Source of the DNA: Candidatus Bilophila faecipullorum
GTDB taxonomy: Bacteria; Desulfobacterota; Desulfovibrionia; Desulfovibrionales; Desulfovibrionaceae
Direction of reading: 5' to 3'
Assembly (NCBI GenBank): GCA_944326695.1
Contig: CALVEZ010000019.1
Location: forward strand, 1-64,000
Length of the DNA stretch: 64,000 nt
The translations under genes and the position numbers were made by a program. The notes below the pieces were generated by a model. The model saw only the letters and a program-made list of their open reading frames with translations, ran no database searches and was not told where the DNA came from. Of this stretch, positions 18,106 through 26,349 are shown in pieces. Every line of letters begins with the position of its first letter. The stretch's first letter is position 1.

Positions 18106-18943
18106 ACGTCCTTTCCGTTTTCTCCAGCCCCTGCGGGACCTGTTGCGCGCCGTCTCCCTCGACGAGCGGCGCTGCATCCTCTGCCATATTCCCTTCAGCC
18201 CCCTTGATCGCGGCGCGATGCCTCCGGAGTCCGTCCCACGCATAGGCATCCCCCTGTGCCCTTCCTGCCGCACGCTTCTGCGGCCCCGCAAAAGCGGCTA
18301 TTGCCCGCTCTGCGGGGAACCGGCCCTCCAGCCCGAGGCGCGGCCCGCTCCCTGCGACGCCTGCCGCAAGACCTCGCCGCCGTGGGAGCACTTCCGCTTT
18401 TACGGACTGTACGGCGGGGCACTGAAAACGCTCATCCTGCGCGGCAAATTCGGGGCCGATCCCGCCGTCCTGCATCTGCTGGGACGCCTTCTGGCCCACG
18501 CGTGCGCCGACCTTCCCCGACCCGACGCCATCGTCCCGGTTCCTTTGCACCGTACCCGCCTGCGCGAGCGGGGCTTCAACCAGTGTCAGGAAGTGGCCCG
18601 GCCTCTGGCCCATGCCCTCGGCGCACCGCTCCGGCCCGATCTGCTCCTGCGCCAGCATCCCACCCGGCATCAGGTAGGGCTCAGCGAAGCGGAACGCCTC
18701 GCCAATCTGGAGGGCGCCTTCCTCGCCAGCCCGCAGGTTCGCGGCAAACGCATCCTTCTTGTGGACGACACCGCCACCACCGGGACCACGCTGCGCCGCG
18801 CCGCCATCGCCCTGCTCGATCCGCACGGCGGGGCCGCCGCCGTGGACGTGGCGGTCGTGGCGCGCACCCCGCGCGACAATCAGGATTATTCGGACGCCCT
18901 CGCCGCTTCCTGCGGCCTCGCCGCCGAAAAAAGCCGATCATAA
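18098..18943 (+). CDS. ComF family phosphoribosyltransferase-like protein
   Basis: A 281-residue ComF/GntX-type protein. The N-terminal zinc-ribbon part has four Cys pairs (CILC, CPSC, CPLC, CDAC) and is followed by a type I phosphoribosyltransferase fold: DAIVPVPLHRTRLRERGFNQ and the PRPP-loop ILLVDDTATTGTT. ComF proteins support DNA uptake in competent bacteria, but the family is widespread in non-competent species where its role is open. The start at 18098 gives an 8-base overlap with the upstream flavodoxin-fold gene; the longer frame antisense to that gene is not protein-like. The DUF4198 gene starts 12 bases after the stop. Confidence 0.9.
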   Translation: MNERPFRFLQPLRDLLRAVSLDERRCILCHIPFSPLDRGAMPPESVPRIGIPLCPSCRTLLRPRKSGYCPLCGEPALQPEARPAPCDACRKTSPPWEHFRFYGLYGGALKTLILRGKFGADPAVLHLLGRLLAHACADLPRPDAIVPVPLHRTRLRERGFNQCQEVARPLAHALGAPLRPDLLLRQHPTRHQVGLSEAERLANLEGAFLASPQVRGKRILLVDDTATTGTTLRRAAIALLDPHGGAAAVDVAVVARTPRDNQDYSDALAASCGLAAEKSRS

Positions 18944-18955
18944 CGGAGGCGCTTC

Positions 18956-19855
18956 ATGCTTGGACGAACCTTGTTGACGCTCGGGCTCACCGCGCTGCTG
19001 GCGGCCCCCGCTTATGCTGGTCTGGGGCTGTTGCTTCCCGACCGGCCCGCCGTGGACGACCCGGAAAAAAACACCATCGAGATTGTTGTGGGCGCGGTGG
19101 AGCCCTCCACGGGCCAAGGCATCCCCATCGAGCGGCCACAGGCTTTCACGGCCCTGTATTCTTCCGGAGAAGAGACGGAACGCAGCGACCACCTCTCCGT
19201 GCTTGAGGAAATCAACGCCTTCGGAGCCCGGGCGTGGAGGACCTCCATCGTCCTTCCCCGTCCCGGCGCCTACCACTTTGTGGCCCAGTCCAAAACGGGC
19301 TGGGTGCCGGAAGAGGACAGGTTCGTCCAGTATCTCGCCACCGTGCAGATTCCGGCCTACGGTTCCGCCGAAGGTTGGGACAGGCCGGCGGGCCTCGACT
19401 TCGAAATCGTCCCCCTCTCGCGTCCTTTCGGGCTGTGCACGGGCATGGCCTTTACCGGACAGGCCCTCGCGGACGGCAAGCCCCTTCCCGGCGTCGTCAT
19501 CGACGTGGCGCGCCTTGATCCCGCCCTCAAGCCGGACATCCGCGAACCGGAAGACCCCAACGCGCTGCCCGACGAGACGCCGACGGGCAAGGAAAAGGCC
19601 AAAAAGCCGGAAAAGCAGCCCATGCCGCAGCCTATTTCCGCCTTTGGGGACGTGCAGCAGGTCAAGACCGACAGTCAGGGCGTCTTCACCTTCGTCTGCC
19701 CTCTGCCGGGCTGGTGGGCCTTTACGGCCAGCCGGGCGGGCGATCCGCTCCAGGACCCGGAGGGAAAGCAGAAGCCCCTGGAAATCAAGACCATCTTTTG
19801 GGTCTACCTGAACGACTGCACGCCCGCCAAACCGAGCAAAAAGCAGGGCGCATGA
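18956..19855 (+). CDS. DUF4198 domain-containing periplasmic protein
   Basis: A 299-residue exported protein with a Sec signal peptide (MLGRTLLTLGLTALLAAPAYA). The mature part is a beta-rich DUF4198 domain (IEIVVGAVEPSTGQGI, RPGAYHFVAQSKTGW, then DSQGVFTFVCPLPGWWAFTA near the end). Family members are often encoded with nickel or cobalt ABC transporters, where they may bind metal. Here the usual N-terminal His after the signal peptide is not seen, and no transporter gene is adjacent, so the role is open. A Lys/Glu/Pro-rich linker (about residues 205-225) interrupts the domain. It starts 12 bases after comF and overlaps the next gene by ATGA. Confidence 0.78.
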   Translation: MLGRTLLTLGLTALLAAPAYAGLGLLLPDRPAVDDPEKNTIEIVVGAVEPSTGQGIPIERPQAFTALYSSGEETERSDHLSVLEEINAFGARAWRTSIVLPRPGAYHFVAQSKTGWVPEEDRFVQYLATVQIPAYGSAEGWDRPAGLDFEIVPLSRPFGLCTGMAFTGQALADGKPLPGVVIDVARLDPALKPDIREPEDPNALPDETPTGKEKAKKPEKQPMPQPISAFGDVQQVKTDSQGVFTFVCPLPGWWAFTASRAGDPLQDPEGKQKPLEIKTIFWVYLNDCTPAKPSKKQGA

Positions 19856-20517
19856 AAAAGGCCAGCTTTCACCGCCTCGACCGCGCCACATGGCCCCGCA
19901 GCGAGCATTTCGACTATTACGTCACGACGATCAAATCCCGCTGCGACATCACCGTCCATCTCGACGTCAGCCGCCTGCTGCCGGTGCTGCGGGCCCGGCG
20001 CATACGGCGCTATCCCGCCCTGCTCCACATCGCCAGCCGCGCCGTCAACCGGGTCCGGGAATGTCGTATGGGGTTTGACGCCGACGGCGCACCCGGCTAC
20101 TGGGATTTCGTGCACCCTTCCTACACGATCTTTCATACGGACGACAAAACCTTTTCCGATATCTGGAGCGAGTACGACGAGGCGTTCCCCGTCTTTTACG
20201 CCAGCGTGATCGAGGACATGGAGCGTTACCGCGACATCAGAGGCGTCTGCACCAAGGCCGGGCGGCCTCCCAACGCCTGCCATCTCTCCCTTTTGCCGTG
20301 GCTGCGCTTCACGGGACTGGCCCGCGTGCAGGCGGCCCATCCGCCCTTCCTCTCCCCGCTCATCACGTTCGGCAGGCAGTTCCGGCAGGGGGAAAAGCTG
20401 CTGCTTCCCCTTGCCGTTTCCGTGCACCATGCGGCCGCGGACGGCTACCACATATCCCGGCTGGTCAACGTCATGCAGGCCCAAGCCAACACAGTTGAGG
20501 ACTGGGCCCGCCTATGA
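19852..20517 (+). CDS. CatA-type chloramphenicol acetyltransferase family protein
   Basis: A 221-residue protein that matches the trimeric type A chloramphenicol O-acetyltransferase over its whole length. Features are SEHFDYYV near the N-terminus, the RRYPALLHIASRAVN helix, GYWDFVHPSYTIFHTDDKTFSDIWSEYDEAF, a LSLLPWLRFTGL segment, and the catalytic His motif HHAAADGYH with its partner Asp near the C-terminus. Whether it acts on chloramphenicol cannot be read from sequence; chromosomal homologues exist that acetylate other acceptors. It overlaps the DUF4198 gene by ATGA, so it is embedded in a native operon (flavodoxin-fold, comF, DUF4198, cat-like), with no mobile element beside it and base composition like its neighbours. 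Confidence 0.88.
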   Translation: MKKASFHRLDRATWPRSEHFDYYVTTIKSRCDITVHLDVSRLLPVLRARRIRRYPALLHIASRAVNRVRECRMGFDADGAPGYWDFVHPSYTIFHTDDKTFSDIWSEYDEAFPVFYASVIEDMERYRDIRGVCTKAGRPPNACHLSLLPWLRFTGLARVQAAHPPFLSPLITFGRQFRQGEKLLLPLAVSVHHAAADGYHISRLVNVMQAQANTVEDWARL

Positions 20518-20649
20518 AGAAAAGCCGTTCTTTTGCTCACGCTGGGCGGGCTTGCTTTTTTGGCGGCTCATCCTTACCCTAGTACCGTGCAAAACCCGGA
20601 CTTTCGGCAGGCCCCCTGCCTAACCACAAGCTTTCAGAGGACTCATCAC

Positions 20650-21615
20650 ATGCGCAAATCTCTTCTTGCCGGTCTTGGCGCCGTTATGGTCGTGGTCATG
20701 CTGGCCTTCGCCTATGCCGAAGCCGACGCCGCCCGCATCGGCGGGGGGCGTTCCTTCGGCGGCCGTCCGTCCATGAGCCAGCCCTTTACCCGTTCCCTCC
20801 CCTCCAACCCCTCCTCGTCCTTCAACCGTCAGGCGCAGCGGCCCGGCCAGCAGATGGCCAACGCCGCCTCTCCCGCCGGGCGCGGGCTGTTCGGCGGCAT
20901 GGGCGGGATGCTCGGCGGGCTGCTTGCCGGGAGTCTGCTCGGCTCGCTCCTCTTCGGCGGCGGTTTCCACGGCGGCGGTTTCCTTGACATCATTATTATC
21001 GGCGGCCTGCTCTACCTCGCCTACCGTTTCTTCTCCCGTCGCCGCGCGGCCACGCAGGGCGCCGGTCATGGCAATGCCGCGCCTTTTGACACCACCGCTA
21101 CGCCCACGCCGGACAACATGCAGCAACGCACGGCCACGCCGCAGGGTATGCGGGGGGGCTTTGACTGGGACGCGCTGACCACGCCCACCTCCAATCAGCA
21201 GACGTACGCGCAGGACGCGCCCAACAAGCCCGCGGACTTTGATGAGGAAGAATTCCTGCGCGGAGCCAAGGCCGCCTATGCCCGCCTGAACAGCGCCTGG
21301 GACAAGCGCGACCTTGCGGATATCGCTCAGTTCTCCACCCCCGCCTTCATGAAGGAAATCGAACAGCAGGCGGAAGAAGACAAGAATCCGGGCAAGACCG
21401 AAATCATGCTCGTCAACGCTTCCCTCGTGCAGGTGGATACCATCGGCGCGGAACAGATCGCGCAGGTCTACTTCAACGTCCTGTTGCGCGAAGACCCCAC
21501 GCAGGATGCGCCCACCGAGGTGCGCGAAATCTGGCATTTCACCCGCCCCGCCAACGGTACGGGGACGTGGAAGCTCGACGGCATCCAGCAGGTCGACAAC
21601 TCCGCTTTCAATTAA
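20650..21615 (+). CDS. Tim44-domain exported or membrane protein
   Basis: A 321-residue protein. It has an N-terminal signal or anchor (MRKSLLAGLGAVMVVVMLAFAYAEADA), a Gly/Ser/Pro-rich stretch (SFGGRPSMSQPFTRSLPSNP), a Gly-rich hydrophobic segment (LFGGMGGMLGGLLAGSLLGSLLFGGGF) and a transmembrane helix (FLDIIIIGGLLYLAYRFF). The C-terminal Tim44-like domain (from about residue 200) is DEEEFLRGAKAAYARLNSAWDKRDLADIAQFSTPAFMKEI and onward, ending in a beta-sheet part (VREIWHFTRPANGTGTWKLDGIQQ). This is the usual bacterial Tim44-domain architecture; its function is not established. AGAGGA supports the start. A strong terminator follows at 21623. Confidence 0.86.
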   Translation: MRKSLLAGLGAVMVVVMLAFAYAEADAARIGGGRSFGGRPSMSQPFTRSLPSNPSSSFNRQAQRPGQQMANAASPAGRGLFGGMGGMLGGLLAGSLLGSLLFGGGFHGGGFLDIIIIGGLLYLAYRFFSRRRAATQGAGHGNAAPFDTTATPTPDNMQQRTATPQGMRGGFDWDALTTPTSNQQTYAQDAPNKPADFDEEEFLRGAKAAYARLNSAWDKRDLADIAQFSTPAFMKEIEQQAEEDKNPGKTEIMLVNASLVQVDTIGAEQIAQVYFNVLLREDPTQDAPTEVREIWHFTRPANGTGTWKLDGIQQVDNSAFN

Positions 21616-21622
21616 ACCACGT

Positions 21623-21648
21623 GAAGGGCCTCCGGGCCCTTCTTTTTT
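21623..21648 (+). terminator. Terminator after the Tim44-domain gene
   Basis: GAAGGGCC / GGGCCCTTC with a 3-base loop, then T6. It begins 8 bases after the stop and ends the argF-side plus-strand block. Confidence 0.92.
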
Positions 21649-22118
21649 GCCTTTCGGCGGACAGCACCCCGGTAAAACGTGGCCTTGGGAGTCCCGCCTC
21701 TTCGATGGCCGTTCTCTTACGACTCGACGCGCCAGCCCCTACGTTGCCGCCGATGACGGTCGAGGGTTACACGTGGGGGGTACGCTGCAAAAAAATGAAT
21801 GGGAATAAAAGAGGACTCTCTCAAAACCAGCGAGCGCGAGAGGGCAGCCCGAAGCACAGGAGGCTCATGCCTTCTGAAAAGAGAAAACGCACACGGACAA
21901 TCCACCTGTCGGCAGCGCAAACTAACGTTACCGACACGTAGCCTCATGCACGGCGGGTGGGCTTTGGGGCCCTTTTCCGAAGCGGGGCCCGACGTAGCCA
22001 GCGGATGTTCTCAGACACAGTGGACGCGTTCAGGAAAAAGAGCTTTCCCGGCAGGAGGAGGGGCAGGCAGCCCATACGAAGATTTTTGTGACACGCTTCT
22101 GAGGCGTACCAACGCGCC
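21649..22118. other. Gene-free gap after the Tim44-domain gene
   Basis: 470 bp without a supportable gene. A long plus-strand frame (21799-22410) runs antisense into the oxidoreductase gene and has no family features. I see no clear terminator for the minus-strand operon ending at 22119. Confidence 0.5.
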
Positions 22119-22721
22119 CTACGAGGCTGTGCCGGGGAAAGAGCGGTCCGCAAGCGCGCGGGCCTCTTCCAGCCATGCCGCCCGCTCTTCCGGGGTACTG
22201 TCCGCCACTACCCGGAACATCTTCCGTTCACAAACATGGACACCGCAAAAAGCGAAAATACAGTCCTTCCAAATCCGCTCAAGCGGATCGCCAAAGACCG
22301 TCCGTTCCCGTTCTTCCGGGGTGTTGGACGTATTAAACACCAGAGCGGCTTGTGCCTTCAAGAGGCCAATGGGAAGGCCCCCGCCGTTGTCGCCCTGCGG
22401 GAAAGCATAGGCGACCCCTTCGCGCAGGACGCGATCCACCCATCCCTTCATGAGGGCCGGCGGCTGTCCCCACCAGTTGGGATGGACGATGACGATGCCC
22501 TCCGCCTCCCGTATCTCTTCCTGATGCACAGCGACGAGGCTGTCCTGCGTGGCGTCGCTCACCAGCTCCTCGCCGGGCAGGATGGGATCAAAACCTTCCT
22601 GATACAGGTCATGGAAACGGACCGTATGCCCGTTGCCTTTCAGGACAGCCGCCACCGTCGCGGCAAGGGCGGCGTTGAAACTTTCCTTGTACGGATGTGC
22701 GGCGATAAGGGAAATAAGCAT
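22119..22721 (-). CDS. NAD(P)H-dependent oxidoreductase, flavodoxin-like fold
   Basis: A 200-residue protein of the NQO1/KefF/MdaB type flavodoxin-fold quinone reductases. MLISLIAAHPYKESFNAALA is the FMN/substrate loop, GHTVRFHDLYQEGFDPIL follows, and HPNWWGQPPALMKGWVDRVL is the family's isoalloxazine-contact segment. These enzymes reduce quinones or regulate KefC-type channels; neither can be chosen here. AAGGAG stands 7 bases before the start. It is the last gene of the minus-strand thi block, 30 bp after thiF, and may be co-transcribed with it. Confidence 0.88.
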   Translation of the reverse strand: MLISLIAAHPYKESFNAALAATVAAVLKGNGHTVRFHDLYQEGFDPILPGEELVSDATQDSLVAVHQEEIREAEGIVIVHPNWWGQPPALMKGWVDRVLREGVAYAFPQGDNGGGLPIGLLKAQAALVFNTSNTPEERERTVFGDPLERIWKDCIFAFCGVHVCERKMFRVVADSTPEERAAWLEEARALADRSFPGTAS

Positions 22722-22751
22722 GGCGTTCTCCTTGGCGTTGAAGGCGAAGAG

Positions 22752-23399
22752 TCAGCGGGCGGGGCCTTCCTCCACGGCGGGGCCTGTCCCCAGCAGGAGG
22801 GACAACACAGCATCGGCCTCCAACGCGGCGGCCATGACCACGCGGGGAGCCATCGGGGGGCAGCCCGGCCCGATCTCGGTGATGAAATCCCCGACCACGG
22901 TCAGCCGCGTTCCGACCCGCCGCGCCGTCATGGGCGGCCCGCCCCATCCGGCCATGCCCGACGCGGAAACGACGCTGTGCCCCTGCCGGAGCAAGGCCTC
23001 CACGAGGGTCTTCTTCATGGCCGGATCGTCCACGGCTTCCACCACGACGTCGCACCCGGCGAAAAGGGCGCAGGCCGAATCCGCGTCCAGCGCCTGCGGC
23101 ACGAGGGTCAGGTCAAGGGCGGGATTCAGTTCCCGCAGTACCTCCCCGAGGGCCTCCACCTTGGGAAGCCCGAGATGGCGGGGAAAAAAATGCTGGCGGT
23201 TGAGATTGGACAGGGACACCACATCCGGGTCCGCCATGACGAGACGCCGGATGCCGCTGCGCACCAGAAACACGGCGCAATTGGAGCCAAGCCCCCCGGC
23301 TCCGGCCACGCCCACGCGCGCCGCCGCCAGCCGCGCCCGCTGCGCCTCGCACAGATGGCTTTCCAGTACGCTCCCCCAGTCAAAGACCGCCTTTTCCAT
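22752..23399 (-). CDS. thiF: Sulfur carrier protein ThiS adenylyltransferase ThiF
   Basis: ThiF adenylates the C-terminal Gly of ThiS so that sulfur can be loaded for thiazole formation. The 215-residue protein is the short, cysteine-poor ThiF form common in anaerobes: nucleotide-binding GAGGLGSN, DPDVVSLSNLNRQHFF, and a VEAVDDPAMKKTLVEALL segment. The start at 23399 is chosen from the conserved N-terminus; a longer open frame upstream is not protein-like. It follows thiH after 107 bp that contain a perfect 11-bp hairpin (23468-23495). The zinc-binding Cys pairs of longer E1-like proteins are not obvious. Confidence 0.88.
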   Translation of the reverse strand: MEKAVFDWGSVLESHLCEAQRARLAAARVGVAGAGGLGSNCAVFLVRSGIRRLVMADPDVVSLSNLNRQHFFPRHLGLPKVEALGEVLRELNPALDLTLVPQALDADSACALFAGCDVVVEAVDDPAMKKTLVEALLRQGHSVVSASGMAGWGGPPMTARRVGTRLTVVGDFITEIGPGCPPMAPRVVMAAALEADAVLSLLLGTGPAVEEGPAR

Positions 23400-23467
23400 C
23401 TTCCGCGCCTCCCGGGAAACCGCGCCTTTTCTCCGCCGCACGCGGCCACGGAAGGCGGAGTTTCCGC

Positions 23468-23495
23468 GCGGGGAGGCTCGGCACAGCCTCCCCGC
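23468..23495. repeat. Perfect hairpin between thiH and thiF
   Basis: GCGGGGAGGCT and AGCCTCCCCGC with a 6-base loop. There is no T tract on either side, so an mRNA-stabilising or processing role fits better than termination. Confidence 0.65.
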
Positions 23496-23506
23496 ATCAT
23501 GGTTTC

Positions 23507-24670
23507 TCAGGCCGACTGGCCGCACGCATAGGTTTCGTCCAAAGGCTCCCACGCCTTGAAGACGGGCTGGTAGCCCTGCGCGGCGATGGCCGCCATCATC
23601 TGATCCACGTTGCGGTCATCGGCGATCTCGAATTGCGCCGTGTCGTGTTCCTCCCCGTTTTCAGCATGGACGTGGCCGCCCACCGCCGTGGAGACGCCCG
23701 CCGAAATCTTGGTGATCCCGAGCCCGATGAGCCGGTCACGCAAAAAGGGGCGCTCGCGCGTGGACAGGGTGATCCCGGCGGAGGGCAGGTAGAGGCGCAG
23801 GGCCTGAATGTACTGCACCAGATCGCGTTCCGAGGCGGGGTGGATGTCGTTGAACGAGCCCTCGTGCGGGCGCATCCGAGGCGCGGAAACGGCCACTTCG
23901 ACGCCGGGATAGGCCCTCTGTATCCAGTCGGCGTGCAGGCCCGTATAAAAGGCGTCGCGCCGCCACTGGTCAAGGCCGAGCAGTGCTCCCACGTTGACGC
24001 AACGCATCCCCGCTGCGGCGGCCCGATCCGGGGCGTTGAGACGGAAGCGGAAATCGCGCTTGGGCCCCGCCGGATGGAGCCTGGCGTAGAGCCCCTCGTT
24101 ATAGGTCTCCTGAAACATGGTGAAGGAATCCACGCCCGCCTCGACAAGCATCCGGTACTCGTCTTCGGTCATGGAATAGACTTCAATGCCGATGCTCGGG
24201 AAATAGGGCCGCAGACGCCGGGCCGCCTCAGCGATGTAGTCCGGTCCGGTCAGCTTCGGCGCGTCGCCGGTCAGCAGGAGGATGTTGCGCAGCCCGGTGG
24301 CGGCGATGGCCTTGCCTTCGGCCTCCACCTCATCCATCGTGAGCATGGAACGGTGGATATGGTTCTTGGTGTTGAAGCCGCAGTAGACGCATTGATTGGT
24401 ACAGTAGTTGGCCAGATAGAGCGGCGTGAAGAGCTGCACGGCGCGGCCGAACTGCCGCAGGGTCACTTCGCGGGCAAGGCGCGCCATGTCCTCAAGATAG
24501 GGAGACGCGACGGGCGAAAGCAGGGCCATATAGTCGCGGGCCTCAAGGCGGCCCCCGGCCTGCGCCGTCTCAAGAGCGCGCAGGACGTCGCCGGACGTGG
24601 CCGAGGCAAGGCCCGCCTCTACGTCTTCGAGCGGCCATTCCGGGAGCACGTCGGCAAAACAGCGGCTCAT
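23507..24670 (-). CDS. thiH: 2-iminoacetate synthase ThiH
   Basis: ThiH is the radical-SAM tyrosine lyase that produces dehydroglycine for the anaerobic thiazole pathway. The 387-residue protein has the cluster motif C-x3-C-x2-C in [24 protein letters not shown], and a C-terminal part with [28 protein letters not shown] typical of the family. Use of ThiH rather than the oxygen-dependent ThiO fits an anaerobe. Its ATG overlaps the thiG stop (ATGA at 24667-24670), so the two are coupled. The 34 extra codons upstream in the same frame are inside thiG and are not part of it. Confidence 0.96.
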   Translation of the reverse strand: MSRCFADVLPEWPLEDVEAGLASATSGDVLRALETAQAGGRLEARDYMALLSPVASPYLEDMARLAREVTLRQFGRAVQLFTPLYLANYCTNQCVYCGFNTKNHIHRSMLTMDEVEAEGKAIAATGLRNILLLTGDAPKLTGPDYIAEAARRLRPYFPSIGIEVYSMTEDEYRMLVEAGVDSFTMFQETYNEGLYARLHPAGPKRDFRFRLNAPDRAAAAGMRCVNVGALLGLDQWRRDAFYTGLHADWIQRAYPGVEVAVSAPRMRPHEGSFNDIHPASERDLVQYIQALRLYLPSAGITLSTRERPFLRDRLIGLGITKISAGVSTAVGGHVHAENGEEHDTAQFEIADDRNVDQMMAAIAAQGYQPVFKAWEPLDETYACGQSA

Positions 24671-25476
24671 AAGGCGCCCCCTTCGGCGGCTTCCGTGCCG
24701 CCGAGGAAACCGGTCAGAGGCGAGGAGGCTGACGCGCCGTTCTCCAGCACGGGACCGGTCTTGGCCAGCCACGCGTTGCGGCCCGCTCGCACGGCGTCCC
24801 CGAAGGCCGCCGCCATGCGCACCGGATCGCCCGCCGTGGCGATGGCCGTATTCACGAGGCAGGCCGCCGCGCCCATCTCCATGGCTTCGCAGGCCTGCGA
24901 AGGCTTGCCGATGCCCGCGTCCACCACAATGGGAAGAGCAATCTCCTCAATGAGAATGCGGATCATTTCCTTCGTCTGCAAGCCCCGGTTGGAGCCGATG
25001 GGCGCGCCGAGCGGCATGACCGCCGCCGCCCCGGCATTCACGAGATCGCGGGCCACGTACAAATCCGCATTCACATAGGGCAGGACGGTAAAGCCTTCCC
25101 TGGCCAGCCGTTCCGTGGCCCTGGCGGTTTCGTAGCCGTCCGGGAGCAGATGGCGGGTATCGGAAATGACTTCGATTTTAATCCAGTCACCGCAACCGGC
25201 GGCCCGGGAAAGACGGGCGATGCGCACGGCCTCGTCAGCCGTGCGCGCGCCCGACGTATTCGGCAAAAGGCGCATGGAGGCGGGGATATGGCTCAACACG
25301 TTGTCCTTGGCGTTGCCGAGGTCCACCCGGCGCAGGGCCACCGTAATGACCTCCGCGCCCGACGCCGCAGCCACGGCGGGGATGAGGCTGTCGGAACCGT
25401 ATTTGCCCGTGCCGATGAAAAGGCGGCTGCCAAGCTCCACGCCGCCGATAGTCAGAGTATCCGTATTCGTATTCAT
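24667..25476 (-). CDS. thiG: Thiazole synthase ThiG
   Basis: ThiG condenses DXP, ThiS-thiocarboxylate and dehydroglycine into the thiazole phosphate of thiamine. The 269-residue TIM-barrel protein has [23 protein letters not shown] (with further YVNADLY and [11 protein letters not shown] segments), and the phosphate-binding [33 protein letters not shown] stands 7 bases before the start at 25476. The open frame upstream of this ATG continues through the thiS-thiG gap but is not protein-like. An intrinsic terminator sits only 21 bases before the start codon, so transcription from thiS may be attenuated here. Confidence 0.96.
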   Translation of the reverse strand: MNTNTDTLTIGGVELGSRLFIGTGKYGSDSLIPAVAAASGAEVITVALRRVDLGNAKDNVLSHIPASMRLLPNTSGARTADEAVRIARLSRAAGCGDWIKIEVISDTRHLLPDGYETARATERLAREGFTVLPYVNADLYVARDLVNAGAAAVMPLGAPIGSNRGLQTKEMIRILIEEIALPIVVDAGIGKPSQACEAMEMGAAACLVNTAIATAGDPVRMAAAFGDAVRAGRNAWLAKTGPVLENGASASSPLTGFLGGTEAAEGGAL

Positions 25477-25931
25477 GATGTGTCCTCGACATTCCGAAAA
25501 AAGATCAAGGGGGCTCAAGCCCCGATCAGGCTTCCACACGCGGCGAGGCGTTCCATCGCCGTTCCCGGGCCGAAGCGCAGAAACGTTCCGGCCTCCGACA
25601 CCGCCATCTCCCCGAAACGCGGGGCTTTGCGCCGCTCCCTCCGTGCGCGGGGCGCGCCTGCCCGCAGGCCGCGGGAACTTCGCCGAAGGCAGCCTTGCAC
25701 GGCAGCGGCGGCATCCGGGGTATCCCGCCTTCCTTCGCACAGAGCAAGACTCCCTGCGCGTTTCGAGGCGGGGCGCAACCTCCTTCCTCCGCGCCTGAGG
25801 CAAGGGATGACCGGAAAATCCGGCCCTCAGGAGGGAAATCCTCCTTCGTGCGGGGCGACGTCCGCCACGCTCAAGGCTGGCGATACGGCGCTTCCCCTTC
25901 CCCGCACAGAGCGGCGGGACGGCGCGGGGCA
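25477..25931. other. 455 bp gap inside the thiamine operon
   Basis: The gap lies between thiS and thiG on the minus strand. All frames give Arg/Pro/Ala-rich noise. One minus-strand frame (25515-25778) has a more natural last 30 codons and ends inside a terminator hairpin, but I cannot assign it to a family. The right half contains small inverted repeats (for example AGGAGGG-AAA-TCCTCCT near 25829). It may be the remnant of a lost gene or a long leader for thiG. Confidence 0.55.
25497..25527 (-). terminator. Intrinsic terminator in front of thiG
   Basis: On the minus strand GATCGGGGC-TTGA-GCCCCCTTGATC is followed by T6. It lies inside the thi operon, 21 bases before the thiG start, so it must be read through or regulated for thiG to be expressed from the riboswitch promoter. 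Confidence 0.75.
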
Positions 25932-26132
25932 TCAGCCGCCGCCGACGAATTGCAGCAGCTCCAGCGTATCCCCCTCCCCGAGGACCGTAGAGGCGAAGGC
26001 TTCCGCCGGGACGATCTCGCCGTTCCTTTCCACCACGATCCTGTCGGGCGACAGGCCGAGCTGCCGGAGGAGGTCCGAGAGGGACGCCCCGTCCGGGCAT
26101 TCGGCGCCCTTGCCGTTTACGGTGATGTTCAT
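25932..26132 (-). CDS. thiS: Sulfur carrier protein ThiS
   Basis: A 66-residue ubiquitin-like sulfur carrier. The sequence [20 protein letters not shown] opens the beta-grasp fold, and it ends VGGG, giving the C-terminal Gly that ThiF adenylates. Typical ThiS proteins end in GG; one extra Gly precedes the pair here. It is the first gene after the TPP riboswitch. The start at 26132 is fixed by the conserved N-terminus; upstream codons in the same frame lie in the riboswitch terminator. Confidence 0.93.
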   Translation of the reverse strand: MNITVNGKGAECPDGASLSDLLRQLGLSPDRIVVERNGEIVPAEAFASTVLGEGDTLELLQFVGGG

Positions 26133-26159
26133 GAAAAGCCTCGTTGCGGTTGGGCCCAT

Positions 26160-26192
26160 ACCACAAACGCCCGTCACGAGGGACGGGCGTTC
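26160..26192 (-). terminator. Terminator hairpin of the TPP riboswitch
   Basis: AACGCCCGTC / GACGGGCGTT forms a 10-bp stem followed by TTTGT on the minus strand, between the aptamer and thiS. It is the likely expression platform, so TPP binding would stop transcription before thiS. Confidence 0.8.
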
Positions 26193-26208
26193 AGGATCAG
26201 GCATTGTG

Positions 26209-26296
26209 ACGCTTCCCTACGGCAGTACCAACTGCTTCAGGTTCCAAGGGTCTGGGACGAACCCACTCTCAGCCCTTGCGGGCTCCCCTAGCTGCA
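26209..26296 (-). ncRNA. TPP riboswitch (THI box)
   Basis: The minus strand carries all conserved parts of the TPP aptamer. These are GGGGAGCCC at its start, GGCTGAGAG, GACCCTTGGAACCTGA, and CAGTTGGTACTGCCGTAGGGAA. It stands between a sigma-70 promoter (26300-26328) and a terminator hairpin (26160-26192) in front of thiS. High thiamine pyrophosphate should therefore reduce expression of thiS and the downstream thiazole genes. Confidence 0.96.
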
Positions 26297-26299
26297 CTG

Positions 26300-26328
26300 A
26301 CTATAGCGGGCGGCCCGGCATCTGTAAA
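26300..26328 (-). promoter_or_regulatory. Sigma-70 promoter of the thi operon
   Basis: TTTACA and TATAGT are separated by 17 bases on the minus strand. Transcription would begin at the first bases of the riboswitch. A GC-rich inverted repeat (GCGGCCC / GGGCCGC) overlaps the -35 region and could also serve as a plus-strand transcript end. Confidence 0.75.
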
Positions 26329-26349
26329 GGGCCGCTTTTCTTGATTTCG

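Noticed and set aside
17473-20517. Mobile or resistance island around the cat-like gene
   Set aside because: Base composition matches neighbours, genes overlap as a native operon, and no transposase, integrase, direct repeats or tRNA edge is visible.
25515-25778. 87-codon minus-strand frame in the thiS-thiG gap as a gene
   Set aside because: Only its last 30 codons look natural, no ribosome-binding site or family match is visible, and it ends within the terminator hairpin. It might be a gene remnant.
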